This document shows, piece by piece, positions 55,100-63,936 of a stretch of DNA of 64,000 nt. Every line of letters starts with the position of its first letter. Position 1 is the stretch's first letter. Made by a program: the position numbers and the translations under genes. Source of the stretch: an uncultured Aquimarina sp. (GTDB lineage Bacteria; Bacteroidota; Bacteroidia; Flavobacteriales; Flavobacteriaceae); the NCBI GenBank assembly GCA_947492105.1, contig CANLMN010000020.1, forward strand, positions 1 through 64,000, in the 5' to 3' direction. The notes beneath the pieces were generated by a model. It did not search any database. It was not told the origin of the DNA and saw only the letters and a list, made by a program, of their open reading frames with translations.

Positions 55100-55891
55100 A
55101 TGGCAAAGAACAAAAAAGAAATTATAGCGCAAATACAGCAGCATAAAAAGAAAAACATACAAGTACGACTCAAAGAACGAACAGAGTATTTTACTAACCT
55201 ATTGTATTACACCCTTTTTGATACGGACACTGAAGTCGAAGAGCGACTGGATGAATTAGAGGAACTCTTTGCAGAATTGGTGGATATGGCATGTTGGAAA
55301 CATGAGAAACCCTGCAGTAGTATTTGGCAGTCGTATATGGAAATGCTTCCTGGTATTTTAGAAAAATTACACTTAGATGCAGAAGCTTTTGTAAATAATG
55401 ATCCTGCGGCAAATTCTATTGAAGAGGTTTATTTGGCATATCCGGGCTTCTATGCCATTGCGATCTATCGTTTGAGTCATGAATTATACAGGTTTGGGTT
55501 ACCACTAGTCCCTCGCCTGATGACAGAATATGCGCATCGTTTATCTGGAACAGAAATTAGCCCTGGCGCACAGATAGGGAAATCTTTTTTTATAGATCAT
55601 GCTACTGGAACTATTATTGGAGAAACGACAATTATCAAAGATAATGTCAAAATTTATCAAGGAGTAACATTAGGCGCATTGTCTGTAAAAAGAGAATTTC
55701 GCAATACCAAAAGACATCCTACTGTAGAAGATAATGTAATTATCTATGCCAACGCAACGATTCTCGGTGGTAATACCGTTATCGGTGCAGGTAGTATTGT
55801 GGGGGGTAATGTATGGATTACATCATCCGTTCCAGAAAACTCCGTAATTTCTAGTACAAGAGAGACAAAAATCAAAACAGTAAATTCATAA
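55100..55891 (+). CDS. cysE: Serine O-acetyltransferase
   Basis: A 263-residue enzyme making O-acetylserine from serine and acetyl-CoA for cysteine synthesis. It has an N-terminal helical part (1-135) and a C-terminal left-handed beta helix of hexapeptide repeats (GAQIGKSFFIDHATGTIIGE, DNVKIYQGVTLGALSV, NVIIYANATILGGNTVIGAG). The catalytic His is in FIDHATG, and RLSHELYRFG matches the active-site region. It lies 22 bp upstream of the cysteine synthase gene, so the two probably act as a unit and may form the cysteine synthase complex. Confidence 0.93.
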   Translation: MAKNKKEIIAQIQQHKKKNIQVRLKERTEYFTNLLYYTLFDTDTEVEERLDELEELFAELVDMACWKHEKPCSSIWQSYMEMLPGILEKLHLDAEAFVNNDPAANSIEEVYLAYPGFYAIAIYRLSHELYRFGLPLVPRLMTEYAHRLSGTEISPGAQIGKSFFIDHATGTIIGETTIIKDNVKIYQGVTLGALSVKREFRNTKRHPTVEDNVIIYANATILGGNTVIGAGSIVGGNVWITSSVPENSVISSTRETKIKTVNS

Positions 55892-55913
55892 TCATATTTT
55901 TTAATCATAGGTA

Positions 55914-56801
55914 ATGGCACATCACATCGTAGATCTTATTGGTAATACTCCATTAATAGCCTCTCGGACTCTTATCAGCAACCCAAAAATCAAACTCCTT
56001 CTAAAAATGGAAGGACATAATCCTGGAGGAAGTGTAAAAGATCGCGCTGCCTATAATATGATCAAATCTGCTTTGGATCGTGGAGATATCACCAAAGAAA
56101 CAAAACTCATAGAAGCTACTAGTGGTAATACAGGGATCGCTTTGGCAATGATTGCAGGTGTTTTTCATCTAGATATCGAATTGGTTATGCCCGAAAATGC
56201 AACCAAAGAACGTGTACAAACTATGCGAGCTTATGGCGCCAAAGTAACTCTGACATCTAAGGATGTAGGAATCGAGGGTGCTAGAGATTATGCCGAGAAC
56301 AAAGTGCAAGAAGAGGGATATGTAATGCTCAATCAATTTGCTAATGATGATAACTGGAAAGCCCACTATAAAACTACGGGGCCAGAAATATGGAGGGACA
56401 CCGAAGGTAAGGTTACTCATTTTGTGTCTGCTATGGGGACTACAGGAACGATTATGGGAACATCTACCTATCTCAAAGAACAGAATAGTGCCGTGCAGAT
56501 AGTTGGTGCACAACCAGAAGATGGTGCTAGTATTCCGGGAATTAGAAAATGGCCAAAAGAATATCTTCCAAAGATATTTGATGCTTCCAAAGTAGATCAG
56601 GTTATCGAAGTCAGCCAGGAAGAAGCTACAGCAATGGCAAAACGTTTGGCAAAAGATGAGGGAATATTTTCGGGCATGAGTAGTGGAGGATCTGTAACAG
56701 CCGCCCTCAAATTAGCAACGACCCTAGAAGAAGGTGTCATTGTCGCTATTATTTGTGATCGTGGGGATCGCTACCTCTCCTCTAACCTGTTTGACTCCTA
56801 G
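55914..56801 (+). CDS. cysM: Cysteine synthase B (CysM-type)
   Basis: A 295-residue PLP enzyme converting O-acetylserine and sulfide (or thiosulfate) to cysteine. Lys42 in NPGGSVKDRAAYN should bind PLP, the phosphate-binding TSGNTGIALA (69-78) is present, and the GTTGTIMGTSTYL loop holds PLP phosphate. The length and the sequence EGHNPGGSVKDR favour the CysM subgroup over CysK. It follows cysE by 22 bp. A C-terminal CDRGDRYLSSNLF is typical of this family. Confidence 0.92.
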   Translation: MAHHIVDLIGNTPLIASRTLISNPKIKLLLKMEGHNPGGSVKDRAAYNMIKSALDRGDITKETKLIEATSGNTGIALAMIAGVFHLDIELVMPENATKERVQTMRAYGAKVTLTSKDVGIEGARDYAENKVQEEGYVMLNQFANDDNWKAHYKTTGPEIWRDTEGKVTHFVSAMGTTGTIMGTSTYLKEQNSAVQIVGAQPEDGASIPGIRKWPKEYLPKIFDASKVDQVIEVSQEEATAMAKRLAKDEGIFSGMSSGGSVTAALKLATTLEEGVIVAIICDRGDRYLSSNLFDS

Positions 56802-56822
56802 AAAAACAATAATATCATATAT

Positions 56823-56847
56823 GCCTAGGGATTCCTATGCCCTAGGC
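56823..56847. other. Palindromic hairpin after cysM
   Basis: GCCTAGGG (56823-56830) pairs perfectly with CCCTAGGC (56840-56847) around a 9-nt loop. It lies just past the cysM stop but has A, not T, after it, so it is a stabilising hairpin or an atypical terminator. Confidence 0.5.
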
Positions 56848-56925
56848 AAAAAAAACACTTTGTTAAAGAAACCTTAAACTAATGCTCAGGCCTACTCGAA
56901 TCTTACTATATTTGGGTAAAAAAGA

Positions 56926-59403
56926 ATGAGACGCATATTACTGACGCTCTTACTAGCATCCTCCACTGTTTTTTCACAACAACCATCCAAACCCAACCCT
57001 TCAGAAATTTATGAAGCCATACAAAAGCTTAATTTTCTAGGCTCCGTTTTGTATGTTGCAGCACATCCCGATGATGAGAATACACGATTAATTTCGTTAC
57101 TTGCTAATAACACCAAGGCTAGAACGGGGTATTTATCTATGACTCGCGGGGATGGAGGACAGAATTTGATTGGTTCAGAAATCCGAGAACTACTAGGAGT
57201 TATTAGAACTCAGGAATTATTAGGCGCAAGAAAAATCGATGGAGGTGAACAATTATTCACTCGTGCAAATGATTTTGGATACTCCAAACACCCTGACGAG
57301 ACGTTACAAATCTGGGATAAGGATGAAGTATTACATGATGTTGTCTTGGCTATACGTAAATTTCGTCCAGATGTTATTATTAATAGATTTGATCACAGAA
57401 CGCCAGGTACAACACATGGTCACCACACCTCTTCTGCACTATTAAGTGTAGAAGCATTTGATCTAGCTGGGGACAAAACAAAATATAGCTCGCAACTTAC
57501 GCAAACTACAACTTGGCAACCAAAACGAATGTTTTTTAATACATCTTGGTGGTTTTATGGCAGTGAAGAAAAATTTGCTACTGTAGACAAATCCAAGATG
57601 CTTACTTTCGATATTGGGACCTACTACCCTTCTCGCGGTCTTTCTAATTCAGAAATCGCTTCTTTGAGTCGAAGTCAACATAAATCTCAAGGTTTTGGTA
57701 ACACAGGAACTAGAGGGAGCAAAAAAGAATATATAGAACTAATTAAAGGCACGATGCCAGAAGATACGACAAATCTTTTTGATGGTATAGATACCTCTTG
57801 GAACCGCATCAAAGGAGGTCAGACAATTGGCAAAATTCTAACTCAAGTACAAAAGAATTTTGATTTTCAAAACCCAGCAGCAAGTGTTCCCAAACTGACG
57901 CAAGCATATCAGTTAGTTACAAAACTACAGGATACCTATTGGAAAACTATAAAAACTAAAGAACTCCAAGACATTATTGCCGCATGTATGGGATTATATC
58001 TAGAAGTTGTAGCCCAAGAAGCTACCATGGTTCTGGGAACAAAAGTTCCTGTAAAAATAGAAGCGATCAATCGAAGTAATATCTCTAGTACTATCAAAAA
58101 AATATCGAGTCCTTCGTTAGAAAAAGGAATAACACCTAATACCAAATTAATCAACAACATAGGACAGGCATGGGAAATGAGTTTTGTTCCAAAAAAACGT
58201 CCCTACGCCCCCTATTGGCTACAAGAAAAGGGATCACTAGGAATGTATACAGTCTCAGATGCATCCAAGATAGGATTACCCACGCAAATGCCTATGGAGT
58301 TTGATTTTGAGCTAGAAATTAATGAAGTTTCTATTGCTTTTTCCAGACCATTAATTTACAAAATGAATGATCCTGTAAAGGGAGAGGTCTATAAACCTTT
58401 TGAGATCACACCAACTGTCACAAGTACGATTGCTGACAAAGTACTTATTTTTACCGGAGATACTCCCAAAGAGATCCCACTAACTGTTACAGCTCACAAG
58501 AATGGAGTTTCTGGTACAGCAAGTTTGAATATTCCTAAAAAATGGACTATTTCTCCGACCAAGATTTCTTTTGATATAGCGCAAAAAGGAGCTACACAAA
58601 CCCTAGTATTCACACTAACTCCTCCAAAAACACAAAACGAAGGGGTCATTACTCCACATATCGAAGTTGGTGGTATGATATATTCTAGTGCACTACAAAC
58701 GATTGATTATGATCATATCCCGCATCAAACAGTCATTACACCATCCACAACCAAAGTAGTACGATTAGATATAATCAAGAAAGGAAATAATATCGGTTAT
58801 ATAGAAGGAGCTGGAGATGTTGTTCCAGAGAGTCTTAGACAAATTGGGTATACCGTAACGACAATAGCTCCAGAAAACATCTCTGAAGAAGCACTAAAAG
58901 CATTTGATGCCATTGTAGTAGGTATTAGAGCGTATAATACTGTAGAACAGCTCAAATTCAAACAAAAAGAATTATTAAAGTATGTAAAAGGTGGAGGAAA
59001 TCTTATTGTCCAGTATAACACGAATAGAAGACTTAAAGTTGAAGACATCGCTCCCTATACCTTGAAATTATCTAGAGATCGTGTTACTGATGAACACGCC
59101 AAAGTACAATTTCTTCATACAGATCACCCATTACTAAACACTCCAAACAAGATTACAATGGCTGATTTTGATAATTGGGTACAAGAACGAGGACTGTATT
59201 TTCCCAATGAGTGGGCGCCCGAATTCACTCCGCTCTTTGCTATGAATGACAAGGGAGAAAAAGAATCAAAAGGTAGCTTGTTGGTGGCTCCATATGGCAA
59301 AGGATATTATATTTACACAGGCTTAAGCTTTTTTAGAGAGTTTCCCGCAGGAGTTCCTGGAGCATACCGTTTGTTTGTGAATATGCTTTCGATCGGCAAA
59401 TAA
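56926..59403 (+). CDS. Secreted PIG-L family deacetylase with C-terminal glutamine-amidotransferase-like domain
   Basis: An 825-residue exported enzyme. The signal peptide ends near TVFSQ. The PIG-L domain (about 35-260) has the zinc site AAHPDDE (His47-Asp50) and THGHH with further conserved His, so it should remove acetyl groups from GlcNAc-type sugars. The middle (270-600) is beta-rich and unrecognised. The C-terminal part (about 610-825) is a type I glutamine-amidotransferase-like/ThuA-like fold (YIEGAGDVVPESLRQIGYTV, AIVVGIRAYNT, GGGNLIVQYNTNRR). It is followed by a 33-residue membrane protein and a sodium symporter, a flavobacterial trio that suggests uptake of a product released by the deacetylase. 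Confidence 0.88.
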   Translation: MRRILLTLLLASSTVFSQQPSKPNPSEIYEAIQKLNFLGSVLYVAAHPDDENTRLISLLANNTKARTGYLSMTRGDGGQNLIGSEIRELLGVIRTQELLGARKIDGGEQLFTRANDFGYSKHPDETLQIWDKDEVLHDVVLAIRKFRPDVIINRFDHRTPGTTHGHHTSSALLSVEAFDLAGDKTKYSSQLTQTTTWQPKRMFFNTSWWFYGSEEKFATVDKSKMLTFDIGTYYPSRGLSNSEIASLSRSQHKSQGFGNTGTRGSKKEYIELIKGTMPEDTTNLFDGIDTSWNRIKGGQTIGKILTQVQKNFDFQNPAASVPKLTQAYQLVTKLQDTYWKTIKTKELQDIIAACMGLYLEVVAQEATMVLGTKVPVKIEAINRSNISSTIKKISSPSLEKGITPNTKLINNIGQAWEMSFVPKKRPYAPYWLQEKGSLGMYTVSDASKIGLPTQMPMEFDFELEINEVSIAFSRPLIYKMNDPVKGEVYKPFEITPTVTSTIADKVLIFTGDTPKEIPLTVTAHKNGVSGTASLNIPKKWTISPTKISFDIAQKGATQTLVFTLTPPKTQNEGVITPHIEVGGMIYSSALQTIDYDHIPHQTVITPSTTKVVRLDIIKKGNNIGYIEGAGDVVPESLRQIGYTVTTIAPENISEEALKAFDAIVVGIRAYNTVEQLKFKQKELLKYVKGGGNLIVQYNTNRRLKVEDIAPYTLKLSRDRVTDEHAKVQFLHTDHPLLNTPNKITMADFDNWVQERGLYFPNEWAPEFTPLFAMNDKGEKESKGSLLVAPYGKGYYIYTGLSFFREFPAGVPGAYRLFVNMLSIGK

Positions 59404-59429
59404 TTCTTATAACAACAACAGATTCGTTC

Positions 59430-59531
59430 ATGATGGAAAAAATTATTTGGAAAAAACGATATACCGCAATCTTGCTAATGAACTTGCTCTATGGAATACT
59501 ATTTTATTTCCTCATGAGTTTCTACAACTAG
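59430..59531 (+). CDS. Small single-pass membrane protein (33 residues)
   Basis: Encodes MMEKIIWKKRYTAILLMNLL followed by YGILFYFLMSFYN: a basic start and one membrane helix. It lies 26 bp after the PIG-L stop and 49 bp before the symporter, and I associate small proteins of this type with the same place in related genomes. It may be an accessory subunit of the symporter. It is short enough to be missed by most annotation. Confidence 0.6.
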   Translation: MMEKIIWKKRYTAILLMNLLYGILFYFLMSFYN

Positions 59532-59580
59532 TTTTCTGTAAACCACAAGAGACGACTTAATAAAACTTATACTACTGATT

Positions 59581-61275
59581 ATGGAGGTATTGGATTGGGT
59601 TATTTTAATAAGTACTTTAATCTTTATTGTTGTGTATGGCACATGGAAAAGTCGCGGAAGCAAGAACGTTACCGACTATATTCGAGGTGGCAATGAAGCT
59701 AGATGGTGGACTGTTGGCTTGTCGGTAATGGCTACACAAGCCAGTGCTATTACATTTCTATCAACACCAGGACAGGCTTTTCATAGCGGAATGGGCTTTG
59801 TACAGTTCTATTTTGGGTTGCCAATAGCTATGATTATAATCTGTATGATTTTTATCCCTTTGTATCACAAGTTGAATGTTTATACCGCTTACGAATATTT
59901 AGAAAGTAGATTTGATCTAAAAACCAGAAGTTTAACAGCATTATTCTTTTTAATTCAACGTGGATTATCCGCAGGAATTACCATTTTTGCACCAGCTATT
60001 ATTCTCTCTGCTGTTCTTGGATGGGATCTCATAACGCTCAATATTAGTATTGGAGTCCTAGTCATCATTTACACTGTTTCTGGAGGGACAAAAGCGGTAA
60101 GTGTTACCCAAAAACAACAAATGGCAATCATCTTCAGTGGTATGCTGGTTGCTTTTATTTTGATTTTTAAATTTTTACCAGAAAACATTACATTCTCCAA
60201 TGCACTAGAAATTGCCGGCGTACATGGAAAAATGAAAATATTAGATTTTTCCTTTGATTTTGAAAACCGATATACGGTTTGGACTGGGTTAATTGGAGGA
60301 ACTTTTTTGGCGCTTTCGTACTTTGGTACCGACCAAAGCCAAGTGCAACGATATTTATCCGCTAAATCTCTTAAGCAAAGTCAATTAGGAATGTTATTTA
60401 ATGGGTTACTTAAAGTGCCGATGCAATTCTTTATCCTACTTGTTGGAGTCATGGTATTTGTATTTTATCAGTTCAACCCTGCTCCATTAAACTTCAATCC
60501 TGCAGCACGAAAAGCTGTAATGTCATCACCCCAAGCAGCGCAAGAATATCAAGTTTTGGAACAAGCATTGCAAGAGATAACACAAGGCAAAGAACAACAT
60601 ATCAATGGTTTTTTGAAACAAAAAAACAACAAAGAGTTTGCTACAACAGTTGATTATGCTGCTATGATGCAATCTGATCTAGCAAAAGAAAAAGCCTTGA
60701 GAGAAAAAGCAAAGAATCTTATTCTCCATACTGATGCAACCGTAGAGACTAATGACAAGGATTATGTCTTCATACATTTTATCCTAAACAATCTACCCAG
60801 AGGCCTAATAGGACTATTACTAGCAATGATATTATCAGCTGCAATGTCTTCTACAGCTTCAGAGTTAAATGCATTAGCCTCAACAACTACTATTGATTTT
60901 TATAAACGAAATTTTGCAAACAATAATGATGATCAACATTTTGTAACCGCAACAAAAGTATTCACACTGGGCTGGGGTCTCATAGCGATTTTTGTAGCCT
61001 GTTATGCTAATTTATTTGACAACCTGATACAATTAGTCAATATTATAGGATCTATTTTCTATGGTAATGTTCTGGGGATATTTCTGTTAGCGTTTTTTGT
61101 AAAATTTGTAAAAAGTAATGCTGTTTTTATTGCAGCGATCATAACACAGAGTATTGTTGTCTATGTATGGTATATTGATCTGATGCCTTTTTTATGGTTA
61201 AATGTATTCGGCTGTGTTATGGTGATAATAATAGCTTTAGCAATCCAACTTTTGAGTTTTGGTAAAAAAAACTAA
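59581..61275 (+). CDS. Sodium:solute symporter (SSS family)
   Basis: A 564-residue inner-membrane transporter with about 13 hydrophobic segments. Motifs include RWWTVGLSVMATQASAITFL, PIAMIIICMIFIPLYHKLNV with YEYLESRFD, a long central hydrophilic insert (about 320-390, with HINGFLKQKNNKEF), and MSSTASELNALASTTTIDFY, a typical SSS sodium-site region (AMSSTASELN). The insert is longer than in sugar transporters such as SglT, as in many Bacteroidota members. The substrate is unknown; a GlcNAc-derived or deacetylated sugar product is suggested by the PIG-L neighbour. It likely ends the operon. Confidence 0.9.
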   Translation: MEVLDWVILISTLIFIVVYGTWKSRGSKNVTDYIRGGNEARWWTVGLSVMATQASAITFLSTPGQAFHSGMGFVQFYFGLPIAMIIICMIFIPLYHKLNVYTAYEYLESRFDLKTRSLTALFFLIQRGLSAGITIFAPAIILSAVLGWDLITLNISIGVLVIIYTVSGGTKAVSVTQKQQMAIIFSGMLVAFILIFKFLPENITFSNALEIAGVHGKMKILDFSFDFENRYTVWTGLIGGTFLALSYFGTDQSQVQRYLSAKSLKQSQLGMLFNGLLKVPMQFFILLVGVMVFVFYQFNPAPLNFNPAARKAVMSSPQAAQEYQVLEQALQEITQGKEQHINGFLKQKNNKEFATTVDYAAMMQSDLAKEKALREKAKNLILHTDATVETNDKDYVFIHFILNNLPRGLIGLLLAMILSAAMSSTASELNALASTTTIDFYKRNFANNNDDQHFVTATKVFTLGWGLIAIFVACYANLFDNLIQLVNIIGSIFYGNVLGIFLLAFFVKFVKSNAVFIAAIITQSIVVYVWYIDLMPFLWLNVFGCVMVIIIALAIQLLSFGKKN

Positions 61276-61375
61276 CATTTTAGCTTTTCAATCCGCTGTT
61301 TACTCCAATTTTTAACATTCAATATTTTAATATTATACTGATTTTTAATATATTAAAGTTTCGTAAATTGTTGTA

Positions 61376-61537
61376 ATATCATTTATTGCTTGAATGTACT
61401 GGAGAGAAAAATTAAAACTTTCTTGTTTCAGCTTCAGCAGAAAAATCAAGCATAGCCTTAGATACGGTTTATTTTTATGCCGAAGCTAAGGCGAAAAAAG
61501 AAAATTGTATCCCAGTAAATTCAAAGGATAAATGGTT
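61376..61537. repeat. MITE-like element, family C (full copy C3)
   Basis: ATATCATTTATTGCTTGAAT on the left and AAATTCAAAGGATAAATGGT on the right, with the interior TCAGCTTCAGCAGAAAAATC and ATGCCGAAGCTAAGGCGAAA, matching reversed C1 over its whole length. It occupies most of the gap before the next gene. Confidence 0.8.
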
Positions 61538-61564
61538 TAAAAACAAATTTAAACTAATAACTGT

Positions 61565-62005
61565 ATGGAAACACTCTTGGAATTATCAAAAAAAGGTATT
61601 GAACAGCCACTAAACAAAACGGTTAATCAATTACATCAGGAAACTATTCTTCAAGGATCACAATTAAAATTTACGCTTTTTGAATTAAATTTTACGACGA
61701 ATTTGATTGATTCTTATGCTTTTGAGCCAAAGACAGCTAATTCATTTCTATTGCTTCAGGAATTCAAATTACAAACCGAAAAACTGAGTAGTGAAAATCC
61801 AAAATTACTTCAAGAAGTACAAAAGCATGAAAATGCTCTTGGAGGTGTTTATGAATGTTCAAACAGTTCTTGTGATAGTACGTATTACCAATCACACACT
61901 GAACTACAAACAGCTATCGATAAGCACATCCAAGATTTTGAATCTTTAAAGATGGAAATTTTTAAGTACTGCGAGAATATCCTGCGTTACAACAAAAGGC
62001 CTTAA
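61565..62005 (+). CDS. Unrecognised 146-residue helical protein
   Basis: A soluble, mainly helical protein with no signal peptide and long amphipathic segments (LLQEFKLQTEKLSSENPKLL, HTELQTAIDKHIQDFESLKM). A CSNSSC pair near 99-104 may bind metal or form a disulfide. No family is recognised. It starts just after MITE C3 and ends before a strong hairpin, so it seems to be a self-contained transcript. It might be a cargo gene of the element that includes the Tra genes, but that is only from position. Confidence 0.65.
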   Translation: METLLELSKKGIEQPLNKTVNQLHQETILQGSQLKFTLFELNFTTNLIDSYAFEPKTANSFLLLQEFKLQTEKLSSENPKLLQEVQKHENALGGVYECSNSSCDSTYYQSHTELQTAIDKHIQDFESLKMEIFKYCENILRYNKRP

Positions 62006-62020
62006 ATGGTATTATTTGGC

Positions 62021-62065
62021 ATACGAGCCCATATTATTTTTAAGTAAAATAGTATGGGCTCGTAT
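62021..62065. terminator. Perfect 13-bp hairpin after the 146-residue gene
   Basis: ATACGAGCCCATA (62021-62033) pairs with TATGGGCTCGTAT (62053-62065) around a 19-nt loop. It lies just past the stop and before a short T-poor stretch, so termination is likely but not of the classic type. Confidence 0.65.
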
Positions 62066-62275
62066 ATTTATAGATGACACAGACTCTTTTGGTCTGAAAA
62101 TTGATTAGAATATTTTGTAACATACTGCTAAGATTTGCTACTAACAGTTAGATGAATCCATATTATTTAGAAATAAGTGATATTTATAATGTCTTAGATG
62201 CTTGTTTACAATATTTTAAGAGTATTATGTTAAACTCTTAATTTTTTAACAACTTGTTTTTATATCTAACAGATA

Positions 62276-63397
62276 ATGACTATTTTAGCAGCCCAAAAAA
62301 AATGGAGAATGAATAAATTGCTACCTCCTAGAATGGCAATAGTACTAGTATTTTTGATACATTGTAGCGTTATTTTTTCCCAACAAGGAAAAGAAATCCT
62401 CATTGAGGCTAATGACACACACAATGTGAACTTATTTTTTCCGGATGCGATATCAAAATTTATTTTAGGATCTCCTAATTTTAAATTTACCTTCGAACCG
62501 AACACGCAGATAGGGAGCATACAAAGTAAAAAAGGAAAAGATAGTAACCTAACAGTCATCACTGTTGATGGAAGCATCTATTCTTTTCTTTTGCATTACA
62601 AAGACCATATTAGTAACTATAATATTTTTATAGACAAGGCTCATAGTATTGGTTCCATGAAACCTACGGTAGGCAAACCATCAACAGCTCCTATTACGGA
62701 ACAAGCACCTAATCAACAAGTACAAAAAACACAAAACACCACTACCACAGCTCCCGTGACAACTAGTCCTCCTCCTCCTGCTAGCAACATGCCTCCTCCT
62801 GTTACGGTTCAAGAGACTAATTCGTTGCCTCCAAAAAATGATCCAGAGCCTATTGTTATGGGCACGCCAGAAAGCAACGAGGGTAATACCGATGTTGATC
62901 CAGAAGATATGTTTTTGCCACCTCCATCAGAAGAAGGTGGTGTTTCGGGACAACAAGATGATTTGTATTTTGAGGATCGTGAAGAATACTATCGCATTTT
63001 TTGTGAAAATAATTTTATGCAACCTTCGTATATAAAACGTACATTTACTACTTCTAAAAGTGTTATATTACGGTTAAACAATATTTTGGGTGATAGAAAT
63101 GAATTGTATTTTATTCTCCAAATAGAGAATGGATCAAAAAACACTTATGAAACAGATTTCTTGAACTTTTTTACTCAAAAAAAATCTCCAAAGGATCAAG
63201 TTTTAATGGAGCCGGTATATAAATATAATTTGCAAGACAAAATAGAACCACAAGGAGTGAATGAAGTGGTTTATGTATTTAAAAGATTTAAAATAAAACC
63301 AAAAGAAAAAGTGGTCGTCGTACTTGATGAAAAAGAAGGAAAACGAACACTTGTTCTATCAATTTTTGACAAACAAGTAAACACGATAAAAATTTGA
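62276..63397 (+). CDS. TraN-like conjugative transposon protein (DUF4138)
   Basis: A 373-residue exported protein with an N-terminal hydrophobic region (MAIVLVFLIHCSVIFSQ). ATG 62309 (MNKLLPPRMA) is an alternative start. An N-terminal beta domain (about 37-125, NVNLFFPDAISKFILGSPNF) is joined by a proline/threonine-rich linker (about 135-235) to a C-terminal domain (about 245-373, REEYYRIFCENNFMQPSYIK, LFFTQKK-like, VVVVLDEKEGKRTLVLSIFD), matching the DUF4138/TraN family of Bacteroidota conjugation systems, thought to sit in the outer-membrane part of the channel. It overlaps the next gene by 4 nt. No other tra genes lie upstream in the window. Confidence 0.6.
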   Translation: MTILAAQKKWRMNKLLPPRMAIVLVFLIHCSVIFSQQGKEILIEANDTHNVNLFFPDAISKFILGSPNFKFTFEPNTQIGSIQSKKGKDSNLTVITVDGSIYSFLLHYKDHISNYNIFIDKAHSIGSMKPTVGKPSTAPITEQAPNQQVQKTQNTTTTAPVTTSPPPPASNMPPPVTVQETNSLPPKNDPEPIVMGTPESNEGNTDVDPEDMFLPPPSEEGGVSGQQDDLYFEDREEYYRIFCENNFMQPSYIKRTFTTSKSVILRLNNILGDRNELYFILQIENGSKNTYETDFLNFFTQKKSPKDQVLMEPVYKYNLQDKIEPQGVNEVVYVFKRFKIKPKEKVVVVLDEKEGKRTLVLSIFDKQVNTIKI

Positions 63398-63936
63398 GAA
63401 AATTAGACATTTTTTTTATTTTAGCATTAGTATTTGCACCTTTAATTAATTGCATAGCACAGAGTTATGAGCACACTATCACGGGGAGCGGAGGTCTTTT
63501 TGGTCAAGGATACGGAGGAGAATTTTCCGTAAACTATAACCTGAGTGAGGTTAGTTTTATTCAGGGAGCGCTATTTGTATCTATTGACACGTATAAAGAA
63601 GCTATTGACATCCCCTATTCCAATTATAACGCTGTATTATCGTATTTTACGACACTCTGGAGTACACCACGTAGGTTTTATGTACTTAGCGGCGGATTAG
63701 GTCCTGTAGTAGGTTATGAATCTATTAATAATGGGCAACAGGATATAGATGATGTTGTTTCTATTGAAGGTGGAGAAAGCAAGGTGCTTTTTGGAGCAGC
63801 TGGATCTTTAGAGTTTGATATGTTAGTAAGTGAGCAGTATTCGTTGATTTTTAGAACTACTCAATTTTATCATATTAATAGTAAAATTGGAAATCTAACA
63901 AATTTCTCTGGTGTAGGCATTCGATACTACTTCTAG
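63394..63936 (+). CDS. TraO-like conjugal transfer outer-membrane protein, TTG start
   Basis: A 180-residue protein starting at TTG 63394, which shares TTGA with the stop of the preceding gene. A signal peptide (MRKLDIFFILALVFAPLINC, ending CIAQ) is followed by barrel strands (YEHTITGSGGLFGQGYGGEF, RRFYVLSGGLGPVVGYES, SLEFDMLVSEQYSLIFRTTQ) and a C-terminal aromatic (GVGIRYYF). It resembles TraO-type proteins that follow TraN in Bacteroidota conjugative elements, but barrel proteins are hard to tell apart. The window ends 64 bp later, so further tra genes could lie downstream. Confidence 0.6.
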   Translation: MRKLDIFFILALVFAPLINCIAQSYEHTITGSGGLFGQGYGGEFSVNYNLSEVSFIQGALFVSIDTYKEAIDIPYSNYNAVLSYFTTLWSTPRRFYVLSGGLGPVVGYESINNGQQDIDDVVSIEGGESKVLFGAAGSLEFDMLVSEQYSLIFRTTQFYHINSKIGNLTNFSGVGIRYYF

